This document shows positions 8,290-17,254 of a stretch of DNA of 64,000 nucleotides, piece after piece. The first letter of the stretch is position 1; each line of letters begins with the position of its first letter. A program made the position numbers and the translations under genes. Origin of the DNA: Rhodococcus qingshengii JCM 15477. GTDB taxonomy: Bacteria > Actinomycetota > Actinomycetes > Mycobacteriales > Mycobacteriaceae. The notes below the pieces were generated by a model. That model was given only the letters and a program-made list of their open reading frames with translations, was not told the origin of the DNA and ran no database searches. The stretch spans positions 2,400,501-2,464,500 of the forward strand of contig NZ_CP096563.1 in the NCBI RefSeq assembly GCF_023221595.1, in the 5' to 3' direction.

Positions 8290-9732
8290 TCAGATGAGGA
8301 CGATGCCCTCGGCAACGCCGATGGCACGGAGGTCGCGGTACCAGCGCTCGACCGGGTGCTCCTTGGTGAACCCGTGTCCACCGAGGAGTTGCACACCGTC
8401 GAGGCCGATCTGCATGCCCTTCTCGGAAGCCAGCTTCCGGGCCAGAGCGGATTCGCGAGCAAAGGACAAGCCCTGCTCGGCGCGTGAAGCGCCCCGAAGC
8501 GTGACCAGACGCAGTCCGTCGAGTTCGATGCCGATGTTGGCGACCATGAAGGCAACCGCCTGGCGGTGGCTGATCGGCTCGCCGAACGCTTCGCGCTCGT
8601 TGACGTACGGAATCACGTAGTCGAGAACTGCCTGGCTGGTTCCGACGGCCATGGACGCCCAACCGAGGCGAGCCAGGCGAATCGCGTCGGCGTATTCGGC
8701 CTTGCGCTGCTCGGCGTCACCGTCGCCGAGCAGTGCGGACTCCGGCACAGCGACATCGGTGAGGATCAGGCGACCCAGGCCTGCGGCGCGCAGTCCCATG
8801 CTGGGATCTGCTTCGACGACGAGTCCCTTGGTGTCGGATTCGACGATGAAGAAGGACGGCTTGCCGTCGAGTTCTGCGGCGATGACGAAGAGTTCGGACG
8901 TAGCGGCGGCGGGCACCAAGCTCTTGACGCCGTTGAGCTTGTAGCCGCTGGGGGAGCGCACTGCCTTGGTCTGCAGGGCAAACGGATCGAACAGTGCGCG
9001 TGGTTCGTTGACCACCACTGCTGCGCCGGGGACCTGCTCGCCGGTGAAGGCCGGAAGGTAGGTCTTCTGCTGCGCGTCGGTGCCCCACTGCGTCAGTGCG
9101 ACTGCCACACCGCTCGGTGCGAGGATCGGAAGTGCAAGTCCCATGTCTCCGTGCGCAAGTGCCTCGGCAACAAGAGAATTGGTGACTGCGCCGCGATCGG
9201 CGGCTGCTCCGTCGAGTTCTTCGGGAACGTTGATCAGCGTGATACCGAGCTCGGCTGCGCGCTTGGAGAGATCGGCGGGTGCCTGCGCTGCGCCGTCGGC
9301 GTCGTGCGCTGCGGGACGCAGGATCTCGGCCGCGAACTCGCGCACGGTCTCGACGATCATCTTCTGGTCGTCGTCGGGGGTCAGATCGAAGTAGTCGGCG
9401 TTCTTGCTCGGGTTGTCGGGCAGGCGCTTGGGTGCGCCGTTGCCAGAGACCTTCTGGAATCCTCGAGTGGCGGCACCCAGGGTTTTGAAGCCCGTCTTGG
9501 TGCCCTCGTAGGTCACGCGATCGATGGTCTGACGCAGATTGAACTTCTCGGCCAGTTCCGAACCGGTGATCTTGGTAAGCACACGCATGGCTGCGCCCAT
9601 GGCGTCGCGTTTGATCGGGTTCAGGCCGACGGCGGACGTGTCGCGGGGCGCACCCTTGGCGCCGCCGCGCTGCGCGCCCGATTCGCTGCGCTGAGCGCTC
9701 TTGTCGGGGGCAACACTGTCTTGCTTGGTCAT
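8290..9732 (-). CDS. fadE24: Acyl-CoA dehydrogenase FadE24
   Basis: Partner acyl-CoA dehydrogenase of about 480 residues, with an N-terminal extension before the catalytic domain (TGSELAEKFNLR, then a GFKTLGAATRGFQ segment), as remembered for FadE24. The C-terminal part has the usual flavin-contact and helical-bundle motifs (LLGGHGFTKEHPVERWYRDLR). A longer reading starts at ATG 9786, but that ATG has no ribosome site and sits inside the palindrome TTACT-N4-AGTAA at 9779-9792, which looks like an operator. I therefore prefer the ATG at 9732. It forms an operon with fadE23 and is divergent from a sensor kinase gene. Confidence 0.88.
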   Translation of the reverse strand: MTKQDSVAPDKSAQRSESGAQRGGAKGAPRDTSAVGLNPIKRDAMGAAMRVLTKITGSELAEKFNLRQTIDRVTYEGTKTGFKTLGAATRGFQKVSGNGAPKRLPDNPSKNADYFDLTPDDDQKMIVETVREFAAEILRPAAHDADGAAQAPADLSKRAAELGITLINVPEELDGAAADRGAVTNSLVAEALAHGDMGLALPILAPSGVAVALTQWGTDAQQKTYLPAFTGEQVPGAAVVVNEPRALFDPFALQTKAVRSPSGYKLNGVKSLVPAAATSELFVIAAELDGKPSFFIVESDTKGLVVEADPSMGLRAAGLGRLILTDVAVPESALLGDGDAEQRKAEYADAIRLARLGWASMAVGTSQAVLDYVIPYVNEREAFGEPISHRQAVAFMVANIGIELDGLRLVTLRGASRAEQGLSFARESALARKLASEKGMQIGLDGVQLLGGHGFTKEHPVERWYRDLRAIGVAEGIVLI

Positions 9733-9778
9733 GATCACCAGCTGTTTCTCGGTGTTGGGGCGTTGGACGATCCTTATC

Positions 9779-9792
9779 TTACTCATCAGTAA
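9779..9792. promoter_or_regulatory. Palindromic operator-like site upstream of fadE24
   Basis: Perfect inverted repeat TTACT-CATC-AGTAA in the 109-bp divergent region between fadE24 and the sensor kinase. Its size and form fit a TetR-family site. The regulator is unknown. Confidence 0.5.
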
Positions 9793-9841
9793 GGTCTGTT
9801 GTCGAGAAACCGCGAAATGATGCGCGTCATAGGCTCGAGGG

Positions 9842-10987
9842 GTGAACCGGACAGAGGTGCCAGATCGGATACAGCGGTACGTGCGCTACACGCCGTTGGT
9901 GGTGGTCCCGTGCCTGTTGATCGCCAGCACGTATCCAGGGGAGTATCGAGTTCCCCTCACCTACTGGATTCTGTCGATGCTGTCGGCGCTCGCCTTCGCC
10001 GTCGGCCGTCGATGGCCGGTCTTCGCGTCCCTGGTCATCTCGGCGCTCGCCGTTCCGATGTTGGTCGCCGACGCCTGGGGGCTGTCCGAGCTTGTTCCGT
10101 ATCTCGGGGCGGTCGCCGTCGTCGACGTCACGATGCGGGCCGAGCGTAGAGAAATGGTTGCCGTATCGGCAGCAGGATGGTGCGGTTCGGTGCTCGCGGG
10201 TATCTGGTTCGAATCTCACGAAGCGTTCTGGTCTGTCACGACGGCTGTGAAAGTGCTTGCGTACGTGGGGTTGCCACTGCTGCTCGGGCTGTATCTACGC
10301 TCGCAGCGTGAATTGGCCGCGAACAATCTTGCGCAGACCCGCGCTGCGGAGCGCAGTGCGCTCGCCCGCGAACTGCACGACCTGGTTGCGCACCACATGG
10401 CATCGATCGTCCTGAGAATCGGCGTGGCTCAACATGTCTTGGCGCCCCAGGACGAGGCCGTGCGTGAGGTCCTCGCGGATGTGCGTGGGACTGCGTCCGA
10501 TGCGCTGGCCGATATCCGTCGCCTCCTGGTCGCACTTCGTGATCCTTCGCTCGGTGAGGTCGCTCTGGTCGAGCCGGATGCCGTCGAGGCGGAAATCGAG
10601 GCGGCGATAGATCGTGTGCGTGCGGCGGGTTTCGAGGTGGAAGCAGTCTTCGATGCCCAGGAGAATGTCGAGTCAGGCGCAGCCGATCTCGACGCGATCG
10701 GGAGGCTGACGTTGTTGCGGGTGATTCAGGAATCACTGACCAACGTCATGAAGCATGGCGACAAGAAGGGGCTGGTATCGGTCTCGGTCGGTCGCGAAGA
10801 CAGCCGGTTGCATGTCAGGGTTGTCAACGACGTCGAGGGATCGCCTCGGAGTGCAGGTCATGGCCTGGTGGGAATGCAGGAGCGTGCGGAGTTGGTCGGC
10901 GGCGAGATGACCGCCGGCACCAACAGTGACGGGAAATGGGAAGTGCACGTGAGTATTCCGCTCGTTGTCTCGGGCGATGTCTCGTGA
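9842..10987 (+). CDS. Two-component sensor histidine kinase (NarL/HisKA_3 family)
   Basis: Membrane sensor of 381 residues. The first 150 or so residues form several hydrophobic helices with little outside the membrane. The dimerisation box LARELHDLVAHHMAS carries the phospho-acceptor histidine of the HisKA_3 type. A compact HATPase domain ends with GHGLVGMQERAELVGG. It starts at GTG 9842, close behind the likely promoter, with only a weak ribosome site. Its stop overlaps the response regulator start (GTGA), so the two form one unit. The signal is not evident. The neighbouring multicopper oxidase may point to metal or redox stress (weak inference). Confidence 0.9.
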   Translation: MNRTEVPDRIQRYVRYTPLVVVPCLLIASTYPGEYRVPLTYWILSMLSALAFAVGRRWPVFASLVISALAVPMLVADAWGLSELVPYLGAVAVVDVTMRAERREMVAVSAAGWCGSVLAGIWFESHEAFWSVTTAVKVLAYVGLPLLLGLYLRSQRELAANNLAQTRAAERSALARELHDLVAHHMASIVLRIGVAQHVLAPQDEAVREVLADVRGTASDALADIRRLLVALRDPSLGEVALVEPDAVEAEIEAAIDRVRAAGFEVEAVFDAQENVESGAADLDAIGRLTLLRVIQESLTNVMKHGDKKGLVSVSVGREDSRLHVRVVNDVEGSPRSAGHGLVGMQERAELVGGEMTAGTNSDGKWEVHVSIPLVVSGDVS

Positions 10988-11622
10988 TCAGCGTGCTGAT
11001 CGTCGACGACCAGCGACTTGTGCGCGCCGGTTTGCGGATGCTGTGCGCGGCAGCCGAGGACATGACCGTGGCCGGTGAGGCGTCGAACGGCGTCGAGGCG
11101 GTAGCGCTCGCTGCAGAATTGGATCCCGACGTGATTCTGATGGACTTGAGAATGCCCGGACTGGACGGGATCGGCGCCACGCAGCAGATCGTCAAGGCCG
11201 GTCGTCGAGCGCGCATCCTCGTGCTGACCACCTTCGACGACGACGATCATCTGTATCCCGCACTCGCCGCGGGGGCTTCGGGATTCTTCGTCAAGGACAC
11301 CGAACCCGCCGAGTTGCTCGGTGCCATTCGGCGGATCGCCGAGGGCGAGATGGTGTTCACTCCGGAACTTCTCCGCCGCGTTGTGGATCGAGCGGTGATC
11401 GGTGGTATCGCAGACACTGCTGCGACGGAGAAGGTTCCGTTGACCGATCGCGAATCGCAGGTCCTCGCGCTGGTGGCAGAAGGGAAGAGCAATCAGGAGA
11501 TCGCGGACACGCTGCATCTCGGTGTCACCACGGTGAAGACGCACGTGGCGAACCTGATGTCGAAGACCGGTTGCGACAATCGGGTTCGCCTCGCCGTGTA
11601 CCACTTGCAGAACTTTCAGTGA
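10984..11622 (+). CDS. Two-component response regulator (NarL/LuxR family)
   Basis: DNA-binding response regulator of 212 residues starting at GTG 10984. The receiver domain has VDDQ at the N-terminus, the phospho-acceptor in LMDLRMPGLDG near residue 54, the switch threonine in LTTFDDDDH, and lysine in FFVKD. The C-terminal LuxR helix-turn-helix (LTDRESQVLALVAEGKSNQEI) binds DNA. It is translated with the kinase through the GTGA overlap. Its last codons overlap the end of the convergent multicopper oxidase gene by 7 bp. Its target genes are unknown. Confidence 0.92.
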   Translation: MISVLIVDDQRLVRAGLRMLCAAAEDMTVAGEASNGVEAVALAAELDPDVILMDLRMPGLDGIGATQQIVKAGRRARILVLTTFDDDDHLYPALAAGASGFFVKDTEPAELLGAIRRIAEGEMVFTPELLRRVVDRAVIGGIADTAATEKVPLTDRESQVLALVAEGKSNQEIADTLHLGVTTVKTHVANLMSKTGCDNRVRLAVYHLQNFQ

Positions 11623-13154
11623 CCGGAGTGCGAACCAGACGAAGGCATCGGCATGTCCATCGGCATGTCCATCTGCATCGGAGCCGCCTTCTGTCCCGGT
11701 TCGAGGACGAGGAATTGGCCCATCATCCCTTGGTCCTCGTGCATCAGCAGGTGGCAGTGGAACATGTACGGGAAGGTGGGATCGGTGTACTCGGACCACT
11801 GCAGTGCGACGCGAACCCTGCTGCCCGGCGGTGTGTAGACGGTGTCCTTGAGTCCGCGCAAGTGCGGCGGGGGAGTGCGACCGTCGACGTCGAGGATCTG
11901 GAACTGGACGTCGTGGACATGGAAATTGTGTGGCCAGTTGTCCTTGTTGGTGATCGTCCACACCTCGGTCGCGCCGACCTCGGCCTCGAAGTCGATGCGG
12001 TTCATGTCCATTCGTTGCCCGTTGATCATGTACCACTGCAGATCGAAGGTTCGGGAAACGCTTGCCTTCGACGGATCCAGACGCGGCAGTACGGCCAACT
12101 GCGCCGGGAGAGTCGACCGTGACGCGCGGCTGGCAACGCCCCGCAGTTCGAGGATGTCGAAGCGGTCGTTCATGCCGAAGTTCTCGGCGTCGGAGGAACT
12201 CACGCCACCGCCGTCCTCGATCGGGAACGACACCAGTGTGGTCGTCGCACCGGGGTCGACGCGAACCACGATCTCGGCTCGTTCGCCGGGGCTGAGCTGA
12301 ATCCGCTTGATCGCAATAGGTGATTCGAGCAGTCCGCCGTCGGTGGCAATCAGATCGAACGTGCGGTCGTCGGGGAACCCCAGGTTGTAGAGACGGCCGG
12401 AAGAGCCGTTCAGAATGCGTAACCGGACGACCCCGGTGGTGACGTCGAGGTAGGCGTCGGAGATGCCGTTGGTGACGATCGTGTCGCCGAGCAGGCCTAT
12501 GTCGGTCGGATCCGATTCGTCGAAGCTGCCGTCGGCGAGGAATCGACGATCCTGGATGATCAGCGGAACATCGTCGACACCATAGGTTTTGGGGATGTCC
12601 AACGCCCGCGTGTCGGCGTCGTCGATCAGGAACAGTCCGGCGAGACCGCGCTGCACGTGCCGTTCGGTGGATCCGTGCGGGTGTGGGTGATACCAGAGCG
12701 TCGACGCCGACTGGCCGATCGTCCACGCCGGTTCCCAGCGTCCGCCGGCTTCGATGGTCTGGTGCGGGCCGCCGTCGTATCGGGCGGGCAGATGCATGCC
12801 GTGCCAATGGACGGTCGTGGGCTCTGCCAGTGTGTTGTCGATCGTGAATGCGACAGATTCTCCGCGTTCGGCGCGGACGGTCGGCCCCAGAATGGATCCG
12901 TTGAAACCCCAAGTGTCGGTGAGTTTTCCCGCGACGATCTCGGTGGTCCCGGCACCGGCACGAAGTGTGAAGTGGCGAACACCGGCGTCGTCGACGGTGG
13001 ATTCGGCAAGCGGCGGAATCGGTAGCGGACGCGAAGTTCCGGCCACCGCCAACGTGGCGCTCTTCGCTGCCGGGTCGGCGCCGCAGCCCACCGCGAGCCC
13101 GAGGGGCGCTGCGGCCAGACCGAACAGAATCGTGCGCCTGGAAATCCGGTTCAT
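11616..13154 (-). CDS. Multicopper oxidase, Tat-exported (CueO-like)
   Basis: Cell-envelope copper oxidase of 512 residues. The N-terminus has a twin-arginine signal (RISRRTILFG) followed by VGCG, which could be a lipobox. The four copper motifs are present: HWHGMH near 117, WYHPHPHG near 155, HNFHVHD near 410, and HCHLLMHEDQGMM near 470. The C-terminus is a Met/His tail (MDMPMDMPM, then HSGH), typical of copper-tolerance oxidases that oxidise Cu(I). AGGAG precedes the ATG and partly overlaps an 11-bp inverted repeat at 13162-13192, a possible control point. It probably acts in copper detoxification; bilirubin-oxidase-like activity is an alternative. Confidence 0.92.
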   Translation of the reverse strand: MNRISRRTILFGLAAAPLGLAVGCGADPAAKSATLAVAGTSRPLPIPPLAESTVDDAGVRHFTLRAGAGTTEIVAGKLTDTWGFNGSILGPTVRAERGESVAFTIDNTLAEPTTVHWHGMHLPARYDGGPHQTIEAGGRWEPAWTIGQSASTLWYHPHPHGSTERHVQRGLAGLFLIDDADTRALDIPKTYGVDDVPLIIQDRRFLADGSFDESDPTDIGLLGDTIVTNGISDAYLDVTTGVVRLRILNGSSGRLYNLGFPDDRTFDLIATDGGLLESPIAIKRIQLSPGERAEIVVRVDPGATTTLVSFPIEDGGGVSSSDAENFGMNDRFDILELRGVASRASRSTLPAQLAVLPRLDPSKASVSRTFDLQWYMINGQRMDMNRIDFEAEVGATEVWTITNKDNWPHNFHVHDVQFQILDVDGRTPPPHLRGLKDTVYTPPGSRVRVALQWSEYTDPTFPYMFHCHLLMHEDQGMMGQFLVLEPGQKAAPMQMDMPMDMPMPSSGSHSGH

Positions 13155-13161
13155 CGTTCTC

Positions 13162-13192
13162 CTGGAAGTAGTGCGTGATCAACTACTTCCAG
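13162..13192 (-). promoter_or_regulatory. Dyad immediately upstream of the multicopper oxidase
   Basis: Perfect 11-bp inverted repeat CTGGAAGTAGT / ACTACTTCCAG with a 9-nt spacer. On the mRNA strand its downstream arm runs into the AGGAG ribosome site, 8-13 nt before the ATG. It could be a repressor operator (AGTAGT...ACTACT half-sites) or an RNA hairpin that limits translation. Confidence 0.6.
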
Positions 13193-13290
13193 TCAACGGG
13201 CCGAGATGTCGTGCCGAATCCTGCCGGCGGGCCTGTCGGAACTCCTCCCTCGGACCCTTGCGGCGGGTGGGATGTTCTGGTACTCGGGTG

Positions 13291-14073
13291 TTACCGCAGG
13301 CGGGCCAGAACGTCTTCGTGCAGCAGTCCGTTGGTGGCGACCGCGCTGCCGCCGTGCGGACCTGCGCCGCCGTCCAGATCGGTGAACGCGCCGCCGGCCT
13401 CACGCACCAATACGTCGAGCGCTGCCAGATCCCACAGGGAAACCTCGGGTTCGGCAGCAATGTCGACGGCGCCTTCGGCCACGAGGCAGTAGGAGAAGAA
13501 GTCCCCGTAACCGCGCACGCGCCAGACGTCGTCGGTGAGTTCGACGAACTGATCGCGAATTCCGCGGTCCTTCCACCCCGAGAGGCTCGAGAAGCTCAGG
13601 CTCGCTGACTCGCTGCGATCGACGGCGGATACCTGGATCGCCCGCGCATCACTGTCCCCGAAGGAAGTATGTGCACCCAAACCTGTTGCAGCCCACCATC
13701 GCCGATTCAGTGCAGGTGCGCTCACGACGCCGATGACCGGGACGCCGTCCTCGAGCAAGCTGATCAGCGTGGCCCACACCGGTACGTTGCGGACGAAGTT
13801 CTTGGTCCCGTCGATGGGGTCGACCACCCACTGTCTGCCCTCGAAGACTGCGTCGCCGCCGAATTCCTCGCCGAGTACGGAATCCGCAGGACGATGCTCA
13901 CCGAGCGTCGCGCGCACTGCTCGCTCGACAGCCAGATCGGCGTCGGAGACGGGGGTGAGGTCCGGCTTGTCGTCCACTCGAAGGTCGAGGGCGCCGAAGC
14001 GGGCGCGAGTGATCGCGTCAGCCTCGTCGGCGATACGGAGGGCGAGTGCGAGGTCGGATGCGCGATCGGTCAC
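13291..14073 (-). CDS. hisN: Histidinol-phosphatase, inositol-monophosphatase family (HisN-like)
   Basis: Mg-dependent phosphatase of 260 residues. The IMPase motifs are GEEFGG for the first metal ligand, [15 protein letters not shown] for the metal-binding aspartates, and a late [16 protein letters not shown]. The actinobacterial member next to fadE24 (Rv3137, from memory) is the histidinol-phosphatase of histidine synthesis, so hisN is the preferred name. Other inositol or sugar phosphatases share the fold. It lies between the multicopper oxidase and carbonic anhydrase genes, 19 bp from the latter. Confidence 0.85.
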   Translation of the reverse strand: MTDRASDLALALRIADEADAITRARFGALDLRVDDKPDLTPVSDADLAVERAVRATLGEHRPADSVLGEEFGGDAVFEGRQWVVDPIDGTKNFVRNVPVWATLISLLEDGVPVIGVVSAPALNRRWWAATGLGAHTSFGDSDARAIQVSAVDRSESASLSFSSLSGWKDRGIRDQFVELTDDVWRVRGYGDFFSYCLVAEGAVDIAAEPEVSLWDLAALDVLVREAGGAFTDLDGGAGPHGGSAVATNGLLHEDVLARLR

Positions 14074-14092
14074 GGGTACACAACCTACCGGC

Positions 14093-14587
14093 TCAATCGG
14101 GGAGGACCTCGTTCAGCTTTCCGGTTGCGACGTCGAAGACGAATCCGCGTAGGGAGGTCGTCGCGGTGACGAACGGACTGTTCTCGATGCGCTTCAACGA
14201 CTGACGGACGTCCTCGTCGATGTCGGGAAACGATTCGGCAGCCCAATTTGGTTTGATGCCGATCTCGTCCTGGATGGATCGCTTGAAGTCGTCGTCGGTG
14301 AACGTCAGCATTCCGCAGTCGGTGTGGTGGATGAGGATGATCTCGGTAGTTCCCAGCAGACGCTGGCTGATGGCCAGGGATCGGATCTCGTCGTCGGTGA
14401 CGACTCCACCCGCATTGCGGATGACGTGCGATTCACCTTCCTTGATTCCGAGCACCCGATAGACGTCGATGCGGGCGTCCATGCAGGCGAGTACGGCGAC
14501 GTGTTTGCTGGGTGGGAGGGGGAGCGGTCCGGTGAACTGCTCGGCGTAGGCGGCGTTGTTCTGCAGGTATTCGTCGGTGACAGTCAT
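14093..14587 (-). CDS. Beta-class carbonic anhydrase
   Basis: Zinc enzyme of 164 residues interconverting CO2 and bicarbonate in the cytosol. The zinc ligands are visible as C-x-D (LACMDARID, with the Asp-Arg dyad) and H-x-x-C (HHTDCGM). I chose ATG 14587, which gives the normal short N-terminus ([11 protein letters not shown]); the open frame upstream is non-conserved and overlaps prfB. It is divergent from prfB, with 109 bp between the starts. Confidence 0.92.
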   Translation of the reverse strand: MTVTDEYLQNNAAYAEQFTGPLPLPPSKHVAVLACMDARIDVYRVLGIKEGESHVIRNAGGVVTDDEIRSLAISQRLLGTTEIILIHHTDCGMLTFTDDDFKRSIQDEIGIKPNWAAESFPDIDEDVRQSLKRIENSPFVTATTSLRGFVFDVATGKLNEVLPD

Positions 14588-14696
14588 CGTTCCAGTAGGT
14601 TCCCTCGGAGCGAGGTTGGCAAGGCTTCCAGCCCCGGTGATCCCAATACGTGACGGGCGGCAGGGCCGAGGTCGGCACCCGGTAGCCTTGAGAACC

Positions 14697-15803
14697 GTGC
14701 ATCCCGACGTAATTGCAGACCTGAACGCCCTCGACACCACCCTTCGCACCTGCGAATCGGTTGTGGACGTCGAGGAGCTGCGCCGACGCATCGACGAGCT
14801 CGAGCACCAGGCAGCCGACCCGGGTCTGTGGAACGACCAGGAACACGCCCAGCAGGTCACCAGCCAGCTCTCCCACGCGCAGGCCGAGCTACGCCGGATC
14901 GTGGCACTACGCGAGCGACTCGACGAGATGCCGATCCTCTACGAACTGGCCGAAGACGAAGGCCCCGACGCGGTGGCAGACGCCGACGCCGAGCGCGCGA
15001 GCCTGCGAGACGACATCGCGGCGATGGAAGTCAAGACCATGCTCTCGGGCGAGTACGACGAGCGCGACGCGCTCATCAACATCCGCTCCGGTGCCGGCGG
15101 TATCGACGCTGCAGACTGGGCCGAGATGCTCATGCGTATGTACATCCGCTGGGCGGAGAAGCACGACTACGGCGTCGAGGTCTACGACACGTCGTACGCC
15201 GAAGAAGCCGGACTCAAGAGCGCGACGTTCGCGATCAAAGGCCCGTACACGTACGGCACGTTGTCCGTCGAGATGGGCACCCACCGGCTCGTTCGCATCA
15301 GCCCCTTCGACAACCAGGGGCGTCGTCAGACGTCGTTCGCCGAGGTCGAGGTACTGCCGGTCGTCGAGACGACCGACCACATCGAGATCAACGAGAACGA
15401 CATCCGCGTCGACGTCTACCGCTCGTCCGGTCCCGGCGGCCAGTCGGTCAACACGACGGACTCCGCCGTTCGACTCACGCACATCCCGACGGGAATCGTC
15501 GTCACCTGTCAGAACGAGAAGTCGCAGCTCCAGAACAAGGTGTCGGCGATGCGCGTCCTGCAGGCCAAGCTGCTCGCGGTCAAGCGTCAGGAAGAGCGCG
15601 CCGAGATGGATGCGCTCAAGGGCGACAGCGGCAGCTCGTGGGGCAACCAGATGCGCTCCTATGTTCTGCATCCGTACCAGATGGTCAAGGACCTGCGTAC
15701 CGAGTACGAGGTCAACAACCCGTCGGCAGTGCTCGACGGCGACATCGACGGGTTCCTCGAGGCCGGCATCCGCTGGCGCATGAGCGAGAACCAGTCCGCA
15801 TAG
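14697..15803 (+). CDS. prfB: Peptide chain release factor 2
   Basis: Class-1 release factor of 368 residues that reads UAA and UGA stop codons. The SPF recognition tripeptide is in RISPFDNQ, and the GGQ peptidyl-hydrolysis motif is at residues 247-249. The frame is continuous from GTG 14697, so the UGA autoregulatory frameshift of enterobacterial prfB is absent. A TAGCCT hexamer at 14683-14688 would place transcription start almost at the GTG, so the message is probably leaderless. It heads the conserved run prfB, MscS, Pro-rich protein, ftsE, ftsX, smpB. Confidence 0.97.
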   Translation: MHPDVIADLNALDTTLRTCESVVDVEELRRRIDELEHQAADPGLWNDQEHAQQVTSQLSHAQAELRRIVALRERLDEMPILYELAEDEGPDAVADADAERASLRDDIAAMEVKTMLSGEYDERDALINIRSGAGGIDAADWAEMLMRMYIRWAEKHDYGVEVYDTSYAEEAGLKSATFAIKGPYTYGTLSVEMGTHRLVRISPFDNQGRRQTSFAEVEVLPVVETTDHIEINENDIRVDVYRSSGPGGQSVNTTDSAVRLTHIPTGIVVTCQNEKSQLQNKVSAMRVLQAKLLAVKRQEERAEMDALKGDSGSSWGNQMRSYVLHPYQMVKDLRTEYEVNNPSAVLDGDIDGFLEAGIRWRMSENQSA

Positions 15804-15825
15804 CGTTCGGATACCGAAAGGCACG

Positions 15826-16710
15826 ATGACTTTACTTCGACCTGGGCAGAACCTGCTCGATTGGCTTCAAACCACCGGTTTGTCCGTCCTCATGACCGTG
15901 CTCGGGGCGATGATTCTCGCCCGGTTGGTCAGTTGGGGAGGCAACAAGGTCACCGACCAGATCGACTCCAACTATCAGTTGGGCGATGCGCTGGTTCGTT
16001 CCGAGGCGACCAAGCATCGTCACTCGGTCGCGCAGGTCATCACCTGGGTGGTCATCACGTTCATCTACGTGATCGCGACGCTGAAGGTTCTCGACCAACT
16101 GAACCTGCCGATCGGAAGTCTCGTCGCGCCGGCGACCGTTCTCGGTGCGGCGCTCGGTTTCGGTGCACAGCGCGTCGTGCAGGACATTCTTGCCGGTTTC
16201 TTCATCATCACCGAACGTCAGTACGGCTTCGGTGACACCGTGCGACTTGCGATCACCGGCTCCTCCGACGACGCCGAAGGTGTGATCGAGGACGTGACCC
16301 TGCGCGTGACGCGGATGCGAAACTCCGACGGCGAGGTCATCACCGTTCCAAACGGCCAGATCGTGAAAGCGACCAACCTGTCCAAGGATTGGGCACGCGC
16401 CGTCATCGACGTTCCGGTTCCGGCGACCGCCGATCTCACCCGGGTCAACGAGGTGCTTCGCCAGGTCGGAGTCGACGCGATGGCCGACCGCGGACTCAAG
16501 AAACTGCTGCTCGACGAGCCCACGGTCATGGGCGTCGAAAGCCTGGAGGTCGATCAGGTCAACGTGCGGATGGTCGCGCGCACACTCCCTGGAAAACAGT
16601 TCCAGGTCGGACGCGCTCTTCGCGTCCGCGTCGCCGCAGCACTGCGACGTCAGGGGATCACGGTGTCACCGGATCTGCACACAGTACGGACCGAGGAGGC
16701 GAGCGAATGA
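15826..16710 (+). CDS. MscS-family mechanosensitive ion channel
   Basis: Membrane channel of 294 residues. A first transmembrane helix lies near residues 15-32 and a second near 67-85. A pore-lining glycine/alanine-rich helix (APATVLGAALGFGAQRVVQDI) leads into the beta domain (GDTVRLA, then VTRMRNSDGEVITVPNG), which is the MscS signature. It releases solutes when membrane tension rises. The position between prfB and ftsE matches M. tuberculosis Rv3104c as I remember it. Its TGA overlaps the ATG of the next gene. Confidence 0.93.
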   Translation: MTLLRPGQNLLDWLQTTGLSVLMTVLGAMILARLVSWGGNKVTDQIDSNYQLGDALVRSEATKHRHSVAQVITWVVITFIYVIATLKVLDQLNLPIGSLVAPATVLGAALGFGAQRVVQDILAGFFIITERQYGFGDTVRLAITGSSDDAEGVIEDVTLRVTRMRNSDGEVITVPNGQIVKATNLSKDWARAVIDVPVPATADLTRVNEVLRQVGVDAMADRGLKKLLLDEPTVMGVESLEVDQVNVRMVARTLPGKQFQVGRALRVRVAAALRRQGITVSPDLHTVRTEEASE

Positions 16711-17192
16711 CCGATCAGGAACCGCGCCGCGGACTCGACCGACTGTTTCACCTGGACTGGCTTCCGTCCCGGATTTTCGGCGGCCGGATGCGAACCTCTA
16801 CCTTCATTCTCATCGTGGCGTGGATATTGACGTATCTGTTGCATACGTATCTCAATCCTGAGGACCCGACCGCAGTGACACCACCGCCCAGCGTGGACAC
16901 GTCGCAGACCGAGCCTTACGTCGCGCCCTCGGTCAAACCGTCGACGACGACCCCCGTGCCGTCCTCGACCGAGCCGACGACTACGTCCGAGACCCAGTCT
17001 CCGGAATCGAGCACGGGCAGCTCAGGTTCTCCGACGCCGACTTCGGGTCCCGCGCCTGCGCCGGGCAACGCCGAACAGTCCGCGACCACGGTGCCGACCA
17101 CTCCGGCGACGACGACCGTTCCCCAACCTGGCGCGGCGATGCAGGCACCGACGTCTGTGCCGCAGTCACCCGCGACCACCGGTGCCGGATAA
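16707..17192 (+). CDS. Proline/threonine/serine-rich membrane protein
   Basis: Protein of 161 residues with a short basic cytosolic N-terminus, one transmembrane helix near residues 32-48 (FILIVAWILTYLLHTYL), then a low-complexity Pro/Thr/Ser/Ala tail outside the membrane. No catalytic motif is seen. It corresponds in place to the proline-rich protein Rv3103c (from memory). It is coupled to the MscS gene by an ATGA overlap. The tail could reach into the wall, perhaps to tether the channel or FtsEX, but this is speculation. Confidence 0.88.
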   Translation: MTDQEPRRGLDRLFHLDWLPSRIFGGRMRTSTFILIVAWILTYLLHTYLNPEDPTAVTPPPSVDTSQTEPYVAPSVKPSTTTPVPSSTEPTTTSETQSPESSTGSSGSPTPTSGPAPAPGNAEQSATTVPTTPATTTVPQPGAAMQAPTSVPQSPATTGAG

Positions 17193-17225
17193 GGACGAGG
17201 GTGCTCGCGCGTGGCGCCAAGGTCA

Positions 17226-17246
17226 CCGTTAGATAACGGCTAGACT
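17226..17246 (+). promoter_or_regulatory. ftsE promoter with palindrome
   Basis: A perfect palindrome CCGTTA-GA-TAACGG (17226-17239) abuts a -10-like TAGACT (17241-17246). Transcription would start near the GTG at 17255, so ftsE is probably leaderless. The palindrome would place a bound regulator in the -10/-35 spacer. Confidence 0.5.
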
Positions 17247-17254
17247 GGCTAGTT

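Noticed and set aside
10858..13182. A 774-codon open frame on the minus strand
   Set aside because: It is a shadow of the multicopper oxidase in another frame; it is full of Arg/His runs, lacks domains, and spans the response regulator gene.
14697..14800. Programmed frameshift in prfB
   Set aside because: No in-frame UGA occurs near codon 26; the frame is continuous.
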